A DNA stretch of 64,000 bases from Acidisoma sp. L85. GTDB taxonomy: Bacteria > Pseudomonadota > Alphaproteobacteria > Acetobacterales > Acetobacteraceae. The notes below the pieces were generated by a model. The model did no database searches, was not told where the DNA came from, and saw nothing but the letters and a program-made list of their open reading frames with translations. This document shows, one piece after another, positions 35,505-45,725 of this stretch. Each line of letters begins with the position of its first letter. Position 1 is the stretch's first letter. The position numbers and the translations under genes are program-made. Where the stretch lies: the NCBI RefSeq assembly GCF_009765865.1, contig NZ_LMUQ01000076.1, positions 113,769 through 177,768 on the forward strand, written 5' to 3'.

Positions 35505-36317
35505 TCAGAACTGCTTGTGGTCGACGCCCGTCAGAGTGATTTCGGTGCCGTCGGTCAGTTTAATATGATCCGAACCGCCCGTTATCGTCTCCGACGCCAC
35601 TGGCGGTTCGGTTCCGTAACCGGTGAAGGTAAGCTTATCGCCGCAAGTAAAGTCGTTGATCGTTTCCGTGCCGCCCGCATGGCCGGACAGGAAGTTGAAG
35701 ATGTCCTTGCCCGCGCCGCCAGTGATCGTGGATGCGCCGCTGCCGCCCACCACGGTATCCGCGCCGCCACCCAAGGTGACCGCACCCGTACTGCTGCCGG
35801 TGAAGACCTCTTCCGGTTTAGAACTGGCCGTGCCGTCGAAGGAGAAAGCCCCGCTGCCGCCGATCATCGTGGTGGGGCCGGTGCCCGCGAAGGCATCCGT
35901 CTTGCCGGAGCCGCCAATCAGGGTAGTGGGACCAGCGCCGCCTATGAGGGTGGCATTGCCGCTGCCGCCGGAAAATGTCGTGGTCCCCGGCCCGGAGCCG
36001 CCAAACAGCGTGGAGCTACCCGCGCCGGCCTGGACTATGGCATTACCGGTGCCGCCGACAAAGAAGAGCGGATCGGCATCGCCGAAGACCGTGGCGTTGC
36101 CGCTGCCGGCAAAGATGGTGTCGTCACCATGGGCAAAGATCGTGCTGGTGCCGCTGCCGCCGGTTAGTAATACCGTCGTCGAACCTTGAAGGATATAGGT
36201 AGTATTTCCGGCGCCCCCAAGTAACGTGTCTTTTCCAAAAAGGTCAATTACAGTACTAATACCTTTTGGGATGAAATTAAAACTAGCTGTTCCGCCTATG
36301 ATTGTTGTCTCTGCCAT
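35505..36317 (-). CDS. Glycine-rich RTX-like repeat protein
   Basis: 270 residues from ATG at 36317 (GGAAAAG 7 nt upstream; a TTG two codons earlier is possible). After a short N-terminus it is a string of GG-x-G-(N/S)-x-T repeats (LLGGAGNTTYILQGS, FSGGSGNATLIGGAGPTTLI) ending in a classic RTX tail (GGAGKDIFNFLSGHAGGTET then INDFTCGDKL). No signal peptide, so type I secretion is likely. The aspartates of the canonical GGxGxD repeat are often replaced, so calcium binding may be weak. Confidence 0.8.
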   Translation of the reverse strand: MAETTIIGGTASFNFIPKGISTVIDLFGKDTLLGGAGNTTYILQGSTTVLLTGGSGTSTIFAHGDDTIFAGSGNATVFGDADPLFFVGGTGNAIVQAGAGSSTLFGGSGPGTTTFSGGSGNATLIGGAGPTTLIGGSGKTDAFAGTGPTTMIGGSGAFSFDGTASSKPEEVFTGSSTGAVTLGGGADTVVGGSGASTITGGAGKDIFNFLSGHAGGTETINDFTCGDKLTFTGYGTEPPVASETITGGSDHIKLTDGTEITLTGVDHKQF

Positions 36318-36813
36318 GCTCAACTTTTCCTACCGTGGTGAAATGGACCATATCGGATAAATTTGCTTGTAGTGACTTCGAGATATCAAATAACGCACAA
36401 ATTTGTGCAGCGCAACAGAAATCTAACCCTGAATTAATTATTTAACAACCAAGTACTAACCACGGCCGCGGCCGTGTTGTCTGAATCTTTGACAAAAAAT
36501 TGTCACATTGGAGACTGTTTCAGAGCTCGGATACTCATGTTGTATTGTCTAACGATAAAACTCTTCACAAAAATCTATAAAAAAGGATTTTCTAACGATT
36601 GATGCATTTTCGCGGGTAGTTGGGACGTCATTCTCGGGATCACGATCCAGTGACGATCCTGCTTTCCGCCAGCTTCGCGGCTACGCGCCTCGCATTGCGC
36701 TCATGCTAGAGATTGATCGCGGGCCATCGCAGGCTTTGGAAGGCTGCGCGGCAATAGAAAGGCTTTCGCAAGGGACCCGCGTGAAGCGGGCAAGCGGGGA
36801 GGAGAAGAGGCGC
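36318..36813. other. AT-rich divergent promoter region
   Basis: Markedly lower GC than the flanks (36400-36610), between the divergent RTX-like gene and the amidohydrolase gene. Promoters for both presumably lie here. No gene seen. Confidence 0.5.
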
Positions 36814-38097
36814 ATGAACGCGGTTCTGTTCAGGAACGTGACCATCTGGGACGGGATCGACGACGCGCCTTATCCGGGCGAGGTCGTCGTCGAGGGCAAT
36901 CGGATCCGCGCTGTCGCACGAGGTCGCAACCAGATTGCCTCAGAACGCGCCGCCGAGATCATCGACGGCCAGGGCATGACGCTGATCCCCGGCCTAGTCG
37001 AGGGCCATTGCCATTTGTCCTTCGTCGGCGTGAACCAGAACAAGGATCTCGGCGAAATCCCCGTCGAGGAGCATCTGTTGCGGACCTGCCGTAATGCCAC
37101 CCTCATCTTCAACCACGGCTTCACCAGCTGCTATTCGGCTGCCTCCGCCAAGCTGCGGCTGGACGTCGTGGTTAAGGACGAGATCGAGAACGGCTACCTC
37201 GCCGGGCCACGCTACCGCACCGCCGGACCAGAAATCACAGTGACTGCCGGTCTTGGCGACGAACGGCGACAGAATATCCCGGCCGAGAGCTTCGGCATGA
37301 TAGCCGACGGGCCGGACGAGATCCGCCGCGCCGTGCGGCTTTGCATTCGCGAAGGCGTGGACAATGTGAAGATCAATATCTCCGGCGACGAATTCGTGAG
37401 CCACGTGCGCGGCGAGGTGACCTCGATGACTGAGGTCGAAGTCGCGGCCGCTGTTGAGGTGGCGCATGAATGGGGCAAGCGGGTGTCCTGCCATGCCCGC
37501 GCCGCCGCCGCGGTGAAGCGCGCCGTGCGCAATCAGGTCGATTGCATCTATCACTGCGATTTCGCCGACGAGGAAGCACTCGACATGCTGGAGGCTGCGA
37601 AGGATCGCCTCTTCGTCGGCCCCGCCTTTGGGCTGGTGCATAATGCCGTCTTCGAGCATGACCGCGTCGGCATGCCGCGTGCCGCGGTGGAGAGGATGCA
37701 ATTGCCGCGCAAGCTCGAGGCGACTTGCCGGGCCTATCACGAGATCCGTCGCCGGGGTATTCGCGTGGTGATCGGCGGCGATTACGGTTTCAACATCACG
37801 CCGATGGGTGAGAATGCACGGGATATCGGGCATTTCGTGAAGTTCTTCGGCTATTCCCCGGCCGAGGCGCTGCGCTGCGCCACCAGCGTCGGCGGCGATC
37901 TCATGGGCCACGCCGGCGAACTCGGCGTCATTCGTGAGGGAGCACTGGCCGACCTTCTGCTCGTTGACCGCAACCCGCTGGAGGATCTCTCCGTGCTCGT
38001 CGGGCCAGATCACTTTGCGATGATTATGAAGAACGGCAAGATGCATCGAGACCTCATCACGGCGCGGCCTGCGGGGCAGCAACTTGCGGCGGAATAA
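36814..38097 (+). CDS. Metal-dependent amidohydrolase (imidazolonepropionase-like)
   Basis: 427 residues. TLIPGLVEGHCHLSF carries the HxH metal motif; VSCHARAAAAVKRAV and IYHCDFADEEAL contain later metal-binding histidines; VVIGGDYGFNITPMG is near the catalytic aspartate. The C-terminal GVIREGALADLLLVDRNPLEDLS (here in two parts) is typical of the family. Cytosolic hydrolase of a cyclic amide or similar; substrate unknown. GGGGAGGAG precedes the ATG at 36814, so the 37-residue upstream extension is not used. Confidence 0.85.
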   Translation: MNAVLFRNVTIWDGIDDAPYPGEVVVEGNRIRAVARGRNQIASERAAEIIDGQGMTLIPGLVEGHCHLSFVGVNQNKDLGEIPVEEHLLRTCRNATLIFNHGFTSCYSAASAKLRLDVVVKDEIENGYLAGPRYRTAGPEITVTAGLGDERRQNIPAESFGMIADGPDEIRRAVRLCIREGVDNVKINISGDEFVSHVRGEVTSMTEVEVAAAVEVAHEWGKRVSCHARAAAAVKRAVRNQVDCIYHCDFADEEALDMLEAAKDRLFVGPAFGLVHNAVFEHDRVGMPRAAVERMQLPRKLEATCRAYHEIRRRGIRVVIGGDYGFNITPMGENARDIGHFVKFFGYSPAEALRCATSVGGDLMGHAGELGVIREGALADLLLVDRNPLEDLSVLVGPDHFAMIMKNGKMHRDLITARPAGQQLAAE

Positions 38098-38127
38098 GCG
38101 ACGCAGCCTTTACCAACGACAGGCTTG

Positions 38128-38170
38128 GCCAACGACCAGTTCTGACGTCAGAACTGGCTGAGACGTTGGC
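38128..38170. promoter_or_regulatory. Composite palindrome upstream of the keto-acid dehydratase gene
   Basis: A perfect 22-bp palindrome, CCAGTTCTGACGTCAGAACTGG (38136-38157; split here as two 11-bp halves), lies inside a wider inverted repeat GCCAACG (38128-38134) / CGTTGGC (38164-38170). It sits 19 bp before the ATG at 38189. Likely a repressor operator or an intergenic hairpin after the amidohydrolase gene. Confidence 0.6.
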
Positions 38171-38188
38171 AAAAACGGAGATGCCGAG

Positions 38189-39406
38189 ATGCTGTACGAC
38201 GCCTATGTGGCACCTGAGGATGGTTATGCAGGAAGCTGGGTGGGGCGCGTCTGGTTGCCCGGCTCCCAAGGTGGCCCTGCGGTCGTCGTCATCCGGTCAG
38301 ACGGCGTGTATGACGTCTCGCGCCATGTCGCGACGATCTCGGCACTGCTCGACCTCGAGGATCCGGCGGCTTTTCTTCGCACTCTGCCGCTCGGGGAATC
38401 GCTCGGCACGGTCGAGGCGCTGCTGCGCAACAGCGATCCGGAGGCCCAGGATGCAGCACGGCCCTTCTTCCTGGCGCCGATCGATCTCCAGGCCGTGAAA
38501 GCCGCCGGCGTCACCTTCGCGGCCAGCCTGCTGGAGCGCGTGGTCGAGGAACAGTGCAAGGGCGATCCCGCCCAGGCGGCCGCCGTGCGGGCGGCGCTGG
38601 CCGCTGAGATCGGCACGGATCTCTCCGCCGTGACGCCCGGCTCGGAAGAGGCGAAGGCATTGCGGACCGCACTCATGGCACGCGGCTTGTGGTCGCAATA
38701 TCTCGAAGTCGGGCTCGGTGAGGATGCGGAGATCTTCACCAAGGCACAGCCGCTCTCCGCGGTCGGCTATGGCGCGACCGTCGGCATCCATCCGAAATCC
38801 CACTGGAACAACCCAGAACCAGAGATCGTGCTGGCCGTGTCGAGTGCCGGCCGCATCGTCGGCGCGGCCCTCGGCAATGATGTGAACCTGCGGGATTTTG
38901 AGGGGCGCAGCGCGCTGCTGCTGTCCAAGGCCAAGGATAATAACGCCTCGACCTCCATCGGCCCCTTCATCCGCCTCTTCGATGGGAGTTTCTCCCTCGA
39001 CGATGTGCGGCGGGCCGATGTCACGCTGCGCGTCGAGGGCAGCGACGGCTTTGTCATGGAGGGGGTGAGCTCGCTCAGCCGAATTAGTCGAGACCCGGCC
39101 GATCTAGTGGGGCAGACGATCGGCGGCACGCACCAATATCCCGACGGCTTCGTGCTGTTTCTCGGCACCATGTTCGCGCCGACCCAGGATCGCGGGAATG
39201 GCGGCGGCTTCACGCATAAGCGCGACGATGTGGTCGTCATCGGCTCGCCGCGTCTCGGCACACTGGTCAACCGCGTCGGCTATAGCGACGAGGCACCGCG
39301 TTGGGAATTCGGCTTCCGCGCGCTCATGGCCAACCTCGCCTCGCGTGGACTGATGGAGGCCGCCGTGCGGCCGCGCCGCGATGCCAGCGAAGGGAACCAT
39401 CCATGA
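38189..39406 (+). CDS. FAH-family 2-keto-3-deoxy-pentonate dehydratase (AraD1/XylX-like)
   Basis: 405 residues. The fumarylacetoacetate-hydrolase-type core lies in the C-terminal half ([52 protein letters not shown]). Such enzymes dehydrate 2-keto-3-deoxy-pentonates to 2-oxoglutarate semialdehyde, and the next gene would oxidise that product. Its last four bases overlap the start of the dehydrogenase (ATGA). The enzymes for earlier steps are not visible here. Confidence 0.8.
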   Translation: MLYDAYVAPEDGYAGSWVGRVWLPGSQGGPAVVVIRSDGVYDVSRHVATISALLDLEDPAAFLRTLPLGESLGTVEALLRNSDPEAQDAARPFFLAPIDLQAVKAAGVTFAASLLERVVEEQCKGDPAQAAAVRAALAAEIGTDLSAVTPGSEEAKALRTALMARGLWSQYLEVGLGEDAEIFTKAQPLSAVGYGATVGIHPKSHWNNPEPEIVLAVSSAGRIVGAALGNDVNLRDFEGRSALLLSKAKDNNASTSIGPFIRLFDGSFSLDDVRRADVTLRVEGSDGFVMEGVSSLSRISRDPADLVGQTIGGTHQYPDGFVLFLGTMFAPTQDRGNGGGFTHKRDDVVVIGSPRLGTLVNRVGYSDEAPRWEFGFRALMANLASRGLMEAAVRPRRDASEGNHP

Positions 39407-40980
39407 GCATCATCGGCGATCTTCTCATCGGCGACCGCCAGCTTCGTGGCGAGCAAGGCGAGATCCGGGCGATTGAGGCGGCGACTGGTAAGCCCCTAGA
39501 ACCTGTCTTCGGCGGCGCCAGCCGCGCCCAGATGGAGGAGGCCTGCCGCCTCGCCGCCCTCGCCTTCAATCCCTATCGGCACCAATCGCCGGAAGCGCGG
39601 GCGCTGTTCCTCGAGACCATCGCCGAAAACATTCTCGAACTCGGCGAGGCGCTGATCGAGCGCTGTATGGCCGAAACCGGCCTGCCGCGCGGCAGGCTCG
39701 AGGGCGAGCGCGGCCGCACGGTCGGCCAGCTACGCCTCTTCGCCACGGTCGTGCGGGACGGCAATTACCTCGACCTGCGGGTCGATCCGGCCTTGCCCGA
39801 GCGCAAGCCCCTGCCTCGCGTCGATCTGCGCCTGCGCAATATCCCGCTGGGTCCGGTCGTGGTTTTCGGTGCGAGCAATTTTCCGCTCGCCTTCTCGGTC
39901 GCCGGCGGCGACACCGCTTCCGCCTTGGCGGCCGGCTGCCCGGTCATCGTCAAAGCGCATTCTGCCCATCCCGGCACCTCGGCGCTGGTCGGCCAAGCTG
40001 TGCAGCAGGCCGTGGCCGCCTGCGGCATGCCAGAGGGCGTCTTCTCACTGCTCTTCGCGCAGGACCGCGAGATCGCCCAGGCCTTGGTCGCCGACCGGCG
40101 GATGAAGGCAGTCGGCTTCACTGGCTCGCGTGGCGGCGGCATCGCGCTGATGCGAACGGCGGCAGCGCGGCCCGAGCCGATCCCGGTCTATGCCGAGATG
40201 AGCAGCATTAACCCGGTGCTGCTCCTGCCCGGCGCTTTAGCCGAGCGCGGTGCCGCCATCGGTCGCGCCTTCGTCGGCGCCCTCACCCTCGGGGCAGGCC
40301 AGTTCTGCACCAATCCCGGGCTTATCCTGGCGGAGGAAGGTCCAGGGCTCGACGGCTTCCTGCAAGCCGCGGCGGAGAGCCTCGCGGCTGCGGCGGCGGC
40401 CACCATGCTGACGCCCGGCATCCATCAAGCCTATTGCACGGGGGTCGCGAAGCTCGCGCGGCATGCCGAGGTGACAACCATCGGTCTTGGATTGGAGGGC
40501 GCCACCAATCAGGGCCAGGCCGGGCTATTCTCGACCACGGCCAATGCCTTCCTTGCCCATCCCGAATTGCAGGAGGAGGTTTTCGGCGCCGCTGGCCTCG
40601 TCGTGCGTGCCGGCAGCGCCGAGGAGCTGCAAGCCGTGGTCGAGGCGCTGGAGGGCCAGCTCACGGCGGCCGTTCATTTCGCCGCAAGCGACACCGCGCA
40701 GCTGGCGGCGCTGCTTCCTTTGCTCGAAAGCAAGGCCGGCCGCATCCTGGCCAATGGTTTCGGCACCGGCGTGGAAGTGTCGCATGCCATGGTTCATGGC
40801 GGACCCTACCCCGCGACCTCGGACGGCCGCTCGACCTCCGTCGGAACTCTCGCGATCCGCCGTTTCCTGCGGCCGATCTGCTACCAGGACATCCCGAACA
40901 CGGTGCTGCCCGAGGAATTGCGCGACGGCAACCCGCTCGGCTTCTGGCGCCAAACCGATGGTGTGCCGGGCAGGGAATAG
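39403..40980 (+). CDS. 2,5-dioxovalerate (alpha-ketoglutaric semialdehyde) dehydrogenase
   Basis: 525-residue aldehyde dehydrogenase of the KGSADH class. [20 protein letters not shown] is the cofactor region, [17 protein letters not shown] carries the catalytic glutamate, and [12 protein letters not shown] holds the nucleophile C302. It oxidises 2-oxoglutarate semialdehyde to 2-oxoglutarate, the last step of non-phosphorylative pentose degradation. Coupled to the upstream dehydratase through a 4-bp overlap, which supports the pathway assignment. The 34-residue upstream extension is rejected. Confidence 0.9.
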   Translation: MSIIGDLLIGDRQLRGEQGEIRAIEAATGKPLEPVFGGASRAQMEEACRLAALAFNPYRHQSPEARALFLETIAENILELGEALIERCMAETGLPRGRLEGERGRTVGQLRLFATVVRDGNYLDLRVDPALPERKPLPRVDLRLRNIPLGPVVVFGASNFPLAFSVAGGDTASALAAGCPVIVKAHSAHPGTSALVGQAVQQAVAACGMPEGVFSLLFAQDREIAQALVADRRMKAVGFTGSRGGGIALMRTAAARPEPIPVYAEMSSINPVLLLPGALAERGAAIGRAFVGALTLGAGQFCTNPGLILAEEGPGLDGFLQAAAESLAAAAAATMLTPGIHQAYCTGVAKLARHAEVTTIGLGLEGATNQGQAGLFSTTANAFLAHPELQEEVFGAAGLVVRAGSAEELQAVVEALEGQLTAAVHFAASDTAQLAALLPLLESKAGRILANGFGTGVEVSHAMVHGGPYPATSDGRSTSVGTLAIRRFLRPICYQDIPNTVLPEELRDGNPLGFWRQTDGVPGRE

Positions 40981-41001
40981 GTGGAGCGTCGCATGGCCCG
41001 C

Positions 41002-41445
41002 TCACAAGCGGGTCGTGGCCTCCGCATGCGCAAGCTGTCGATCCAGGGTCACCAGCTCCGCTTTGAGCTGCCGGGCAAGCCAAAGGTAGCTCGCGTCGTA
41101 GGCGGTGAGGCCGGTCTCGCTTGCAAGCTCCAGGACGGCGCCGTGATCGAGGGAAACCTCATCCACGCAAGCGATCTCGGAGGCGTGACGCCGCCAACCG
41201 TCGCGCCTGAGGAGGTAGTAAACCTACCGTCTACTAAACGTCAGCCGATTACCTACCGTATGGGCCGATACGTTTCTGGTCCGGAGTGCCGGCAGCATTT
41301 GATCAGGCAGATATTCGTCAATTCGAGGCTAAGCACAGTAGATCAAAGGCGCGCCCGCGAGACGCCCGGCAATGGCTTCCGCCTCCGGCTGGCCAAATAG
41401 TAGAGCGGCAAGCGCCGAGGCATCGACGATCTTAACGGCCGTCAC
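41002..41445 (-). pseudogene. vapC: Frameshifted VapC-type PIN toxin
   Basis: The minus strand begins VTAVKIVDASALAALLFGQP and stops after LIYCA. The next frame continues SLELTNICLIKCCRH, and after more disruption the C-terminal part returns as LTAYDASYLWLARQLKAELV and TLDRQLAHA. All parts are typical VapC; at least one frameshift and one in-frame stop inactivate it. Its GTG start overlaps the intact antitoxin gene. Confidence 0.8.
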
Positions 41446-41668
41446 GATCGGCGCGGATCAGCTCGGCCGCCTCGCGCGGCGTCCTCAGGCCAAGCCGGCG
41501 TATTTCGCCCATGACATCAGCGGGGCTAGAGCGGTGATCCTTCTCAACGGCCGCTTCTATAATAGCAAGTAATTCGCCTTGAAGAGACCGGCAATGTCGC
41601 TGCGCCCACTCCCGCAGGCCGAGAACCACCTGATCAGGCGCATTCCTGATGGAGAGATTGACGGGCAT
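41432..41668 (-). CDS. vapB: VapB/FitA-like antitoxin
   Basis: 78 residues: PVNLSIRNAPDQVVLGLREW followed by HCRSLQGELLAII is a ribbon-helix-helix antitoxin pattern, and LGLRTPREAAELIRADRD is the toxin-binding tail. Apparently intact although its partner vapC is destroyed, so it may persist as a free DNA-binding protein. Confidence 0.8.
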   Translation of the reverse strand: MPVNLSIRNAPDQVVLGLREWAQRHCRSLQGELLAIIEAAVEKDHRSSPADVMGEIRRLGLRTPREAAELIRADRDGR

Positions 41669-41895
41669 GGTTCTGATTCGGCTCCAATACGGATGACTTC
41701 ATACCACACACAAGCCACCTTGCAGTTCGATTTCGTTCTCTCTACTCCGACACCAGCGTCCTAGTCTCTGTTAGGACGACGCTATGTCATGCCCGCGTTG
41801 CCAAGACGTCCTGATTGAAAGCATAGCATTCTAGATGCTTACTCCCAGTTGCGCTGTTTGTTGGTCTTTAAAAGAAACAAAAGAGAGCAGGTTCC

Positions 41896-42591
41896 ATGTC
41901 TATGACGCCTAACGAAGCGCGCGACCTGGTCGCGTCTATTCCTCACTGGCACCACAAGTTTGAAATTTATCCGGGCGTCGTGACACCGGGATCCTACGAT
42001 CCCGTCTTCCTCTGGGACAAGCTCCAGATCGACGAGCGATGTGCAGGCAAAACCATATTGGATATCGGCGCCTCGGATGGTTTTTACACGCGCAGAATGG
42101 ATATGCTCGGCGGCAATGTCACCGCTGTTGATTTCAGAAGGAAAGAGGCACACGGCTTCGGTGTGATGGAGAAGCTTTACGGCAAAGAGTTTCATTATCA
42201 GCATTGCAATGTATATGACATAAATGTCGACGGAGTTGGACAGTCCGACCTCGTCCTCTTCTTAGGCGTGCTTTATCATCTACCCGATATGATCAAGGCG
42301 TTCCACAAAGTCAGATCGCTTTGTGGATCGACACTATTATTGGAGACGCACTCGGACAATGATTTCTCCAAAGACATCCCAGCGGCGCGATATTATAAAG
42401 CGGCCAGCCTTGCTGGCGATATCACGAACTTCTGGTCACCAAACGCTGCATGCGTTTTAGATATGTTGCACGACGCTTGCTTTGATGTTGTTCGACATGA
42501 GACATGGGGAGATCGTCTTCTAGTCGAGGCCGTTGTTTCGGACGACCCGGCAAGGTCGCGGAAGATGGATATTGCCTACGGCCGCTTGTGA
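41896..42591 (+). CDS. CmoB-like (DUF1698) SAM-dependent methyltransferase
   Basis: 231 residues. KTILDIGASDGFYTRRMDML is the SAM-binding loop, followed by DLVLFLGVLYHLPDMIKAFH, the hallmark of the DUF1698 group. CmoB itself carboxymethylates tRNA wobble uridine, but this protein is shorter and alone; many such proteins modify sugars or natural products. Lower GC and AT-rich third positions than the operons around it suggest acquisition. Confidence 0.8.
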   Translation: MSMTPNEARDLVASIPHWHHKFEIYPGVVTPGSYDPVFLWDKLQIDERCAGKTILDIGASDGFYTRRMDMLGGNVTAVDFRRKEAHGFGVMEKLYGKEFHYQHCNVYDINVDGVGQSDLVLFLGVLYHLPDMIKAFHKVRSLCGSTLLLETHSDNDFSKDIPAARYYKAASLAGDITNFWSPNAACVLDMLHDACFDVVRHETWGDRLLVEAVVSDDPARSRKMDIAYGRL

Positions 42592-42619
42592 CTGCCGTTA
42601 ACGATGCTCTGCGGTGAGA

Positions 42620-43411
42620 TCACTTTATAGTCGAAGGATCGGCTCTTGATATCGGTGCCAGTATACGTCCGAAAGGTCCTTCGTCTTCGGGCAAAGTAAT
42701 AAATGGCTCGCCAGCCGCGACCGAGCGAATATGCAAGAGCCACTGGTGTCCACGGACCCCCGGAGCTTGAGCGCGCACAATCCCGAGACCTAACGCACGC
42801 AAAGTTAGCTCAAGCCATCCTCGATCCAAAATCACCGCGCTCCATGGGTCATCAAGATTGATGTAGAGTGCATTTTGAAAACCCTGCATCATTGGAAAAT
42901 ATTGTTTGTCAAACAAGAAGAAGCTGGCAACGAGCAGCCCGTCGTCACGAAGGACGCGCGATACCTCTTTCAAGTAATATTCAGCGTGTCCCTCGATCGT
43001 ATGGGTGAAGACTGACATGGCTATCATCAAACTAAACGCCCTGTCCTCTGCGGGCATTGGCAGAATCGCTGGTTTCTCGGCTCCTGGATTGAACGACATG
43101 TTGTCGACATCATGGTGCACAAAAACGAATTCAGGTGCGTGAGGGGACAGGTTCTCCTGACACCAACGAACCATCCCGCGATGAAGATCAAAGCCGACGT
43201 AGCGACCTGGTCGCGCATGCTGCATCATCATTTGGCGTGCGAGCCGTCCGCATCCACAGCCAAAATCAAGCACAGAATCAAGATGGGCTTCATCCAGGCC
43301 GAGGATTGGCTTCTTGGTAGGATTGCCAAACTCGGCGACGTCCGTAGGGCCAACAAGCTCGCGCATTTCGAATGGCGGAATGGGAAGCTCATGCGATGTC
43401 GACAAGGTCAT
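42620..43411 (-). CDS. Class I SAM-dependent methyltransferase
   Basis: 263 residues with SVLDFGCGCGRLARQMMMQH as motif I, YVGFDLHRGMVRWCQENLSP as motif II, and LMIAMSVFTHTIEGHAEYYL then VSRVLRDDGLLVASFF further on. Convergent with the other methyltransferase, 28 bp apart. Substrate unknown; the set of methyl-, sulfo- and glycosyltransferase genes in the window points to surface glycans. The 296 bp upstream hold nothing recognisable. Confidence 0.82.
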   Translation of the reverse strand: MTLSTSHELPIPPFEMRELVGPTDVAEFGNPTKKPILGLDEAHLDSVLDFGCGCGRLARQMMMQHARPGRYVGFDLHRGMVRWCQENLSPHAPEFVFVHHDVDNMSFNPGAEKPAILPMPAEDRAFSLMIAMSVFTHTIEGHAEYYLKEVSRVLRDDGLLVASFFLFDKQYFPMMQGFQNALYINLDDPWSAVILDRGWLELTLRALGLGIVRAQAPGVRGHQWLLHIRSVAAGEPFITLPEDEGPFGRILAPISRADPSTIK

Positions 43412-43707
43412 GCGCTACGATCCACGTTGGCTGCTAAGTTCAATTAAGCTAACCCGAACACGATGAATAGATCATCATGTTCGGCAAATGTCCGTACGTT
43501 CGGAGTGCCCTCCCTTGAGCCTACGAGGCAGAGCAAGCCCTGCTTACCTAACACGCATGGCGCTGAGTATAGCAATAGCCCGAACCCTAAGACTAGCTAT
43601 GTCGGCGCTTCGCTGTCGCTGATTGCGACACGACCTAAGAAAGAGGAGCCAATGTTTCCGCCAAACGTCCAGGCAAAGATTTCAAAATGTCCTCAACCAC
43701 GCCGCCA

Positions 43708-45096
43708 TCATCGCGAGGGCTTACCCGACTGCAAGGCAGGCAGCATACGCGTTAGAAGGTATGAAATAATCCTACGCTGGCCAACCTTCACGTCGGCGTC
43801 GATCGGCATACCGGGCGTCAGGGCAAAACCGGGCGGCGCGTTGTGGAGTTCGTTGTGGTCGAACTCGACCCGCGCTTCGTAGAATAGGTCCTGCGGCGGA
43901 GTGCCGCTGATGTTAGTGATGGCACCCTGCTGAACGTCCTGTTGATCAAATGAATCGGCGCTGACCCACGAAACGTGACCCTTGACGGAGCCATAGATCA
44001 TGTAGGGTAGACTTTGCAGCTTTATCTTGACGGGATTTCCGACTCCCACGTAGCCGGACTCAGTGCCGTCGATTACGATTTCCGCCTGGAGCGGGGCATT
44101 GCGTGGAACAAGCGAGATGAATTGCTGGCCGCTTTGTAGTACGGAACCCGGCGAAACATGCGCTAGGTTGAGCACTACGGAATCTTGATCGGCACGAAGT
44201 TCGACCAGTTGGTGGACCTTCGTATCTTTGGTTAGCGATTGCTGTGCTGTTGCCAGTGAATTTTGTGCCTGCTGTAGTTGCAAGGATAAGGTCGAGAACC
44301 ATTGCTGTATAAACGCGCCACGTTGGGCCACTGTAGAGGCAATATTGCCAAGGGCCTGTTTCGCTGCGGATTGTGCATCCGCCAGGTTGCCGGCCATGTT
44401 CAGTCGATTATCCACTGCTGCGAGCGTGTTGAGCTGGCTTCCCACCTGCATCTGTTGTAGCTGATCGCGCATATGTTCAACGTTCGACGAAATTGCCAAG
44501 CGATTGTTATATTGATCGATATCTGATTGTGCGTGTTGCAGCGTTGCTTCGAGACCGACGATCTGTTGGTCGAAGTTTTTTACCCCATAATGATATTGGG
44601 CCTGGAGCTGATCATATGCCTGGAGCTGGAGCTCTGATTGCGGGTTGGATGCGCTCGGGAAATAAGGTTTGTTGCTGATCTGCGCTTGTAGCCGCTCAAT
44701 CTGAGCAGAATAGCTATCCACCTGCTCCTGATCCGCTTGGTTGTCTGCAGCGGAAAAGGTCGGATCTAGTTGAGCGAGTAGCTGTCCCTTACGGACGATT
44801 TGACCGCGGCGAACGTAGATGTTGCGGACGATCGAGGTCTGCAATGGCTGCATCATCATGGTCGGGACGGTTGAGACCAGCTTTCCGTGGCCGACGACAA
44901 TTTTGTCGAGCTTAATTATGCAGGATCCGACAAGCGCTGCAATGACAACTGTGCCAATTATGAAAGAAACATAATTTGCTGAACTGGAGACCGGGGTCGC
45001 GATCAGAGCTCCAGTTGGGGATTGGAATTCCAAGACCGCCATATCGCTGTCTCTAGAATGAGCGCCTCTGGCAGAAATTAGGCGTCGAAGAGCCAA
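43708..45096 (-). CDS. HlyD-family type I secretion adaptor
   Basis: 462 residues. A short cytoplasmic start, one membrane helix (SFIIGTVVIAALVGSCIIKL), a lipoyl-like segment (RGQIVRKGQLLAQLDPTFSA), a long periplasmic coiled-coil hairpin, and a C-terminal beta-rich domain (GFALTPGMPIDADVKVGQRR) with ISYLLTRML. This is the PrsE/HlyD membrane-fusion protein that joins an ABC exporter to TolC. TTG start at 45096 is backed by AGGAG 7 nt upstream; ATG at 45042 is the alternative. No ABC partner is present, yet two RTX-like cargo candidates are in the window. Confidence 0.88.
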   Translation of the reverse strand: MALRRLISARGAHSRDSDMAVLEFQSPTGALIATPVSSSANYVSFIIGTVVIAALVGSCIIKLDKIVVGHGKLVSTVPTMMMQPLQTSIVRNIYVRRGQIVRKGQLLAQLDPTFSAADNQADQEQVDSYSAQIERLQAQISNKPYFPSASNPQSELQLQAYDQLQAQYHYGVKNFDQQIVGLEATLQHAQSDIDQYNNRLAISSNVEHMRDQLQQMQVGSQLNTLAAVDNRLNMAGNLADAQSAAKQALGNIASTVAQRGAFIQQWFSTLSLQLQQAQNSLATAQQSLTKDTKVHQLVELRADQDSVVLNLAHVSPGSVLQSGQQFISLVPRNAPLQAEIVIDGTESGYVGVGNPVKIKLQSLPYMIYGSVKGHVSWVSADSFDQQDVQQGAITNISGTPPQDLFYEARVEFDHNELHNAPPGFALTPGMPIDADVKVGQRRIISYLLTRMLPALQSGKPSR

Positions 45097-45725
45097 AATG
45101 TATCTCCTAGAAACTTAACCGGCCGCGTCGTCAATGCTTGGTAGCCGACCGTCACGTGCGTCCCCTCGAGTGGCGACGCCAGACGCGAAAGCGGCGAAGC
45201 GCCGCGATCCGATGTTAGTACCTCACCGGAGCCATTCTAGGTCAAGTCTTCATCCTTGGCTTGCCGACCTGGCCGACGTCACGGCCCTGGTCCTGCCGTT
45301 TTTCCCCGGATCTTGAGAGACGGTTGCCGCGCTGGAGAGGCCGGCTCAACAGCTGGTCGGGATTCACCAGTGTAACGTAAGCTGAGCGCATTTGGGATCG
45401 CGGCCTCTGGTGGCGCCTTTACCTTTCTCCGTATTCAGCCGCACCGACGGATGGACACAGGAAGGTAACGTCCTCTGGTGGCCGTATTCCAGAAAACTCA
45501 TCTTGAAAGAATTGTTACGGATTGACTGGATAATTTAAGGCCGAAGCCACGATCCGCGTAGTAAATGCCCTAGCTATCCGATGTGATTAGCGCCCCGGGA
45601 CCCCTCGCCAAAGAGCCAACTCGAACGGCGAGCACCGTTCGTTACCCTATAACGACTAGGACCCAACCGATGGAACGAGGCATCAGTGTCTGCAAGGCAA
45701 CCGCTGTCGTGGATGACGACTCCTC
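45097..45725. other. 629-bp gene-free stretch
   Basis: Divergent region between the adaptor gene and the HAD-UbiA operon. It must contain promoters for both, but none is clear. No supported ORF or RNA gene. Confidence 0.45.
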
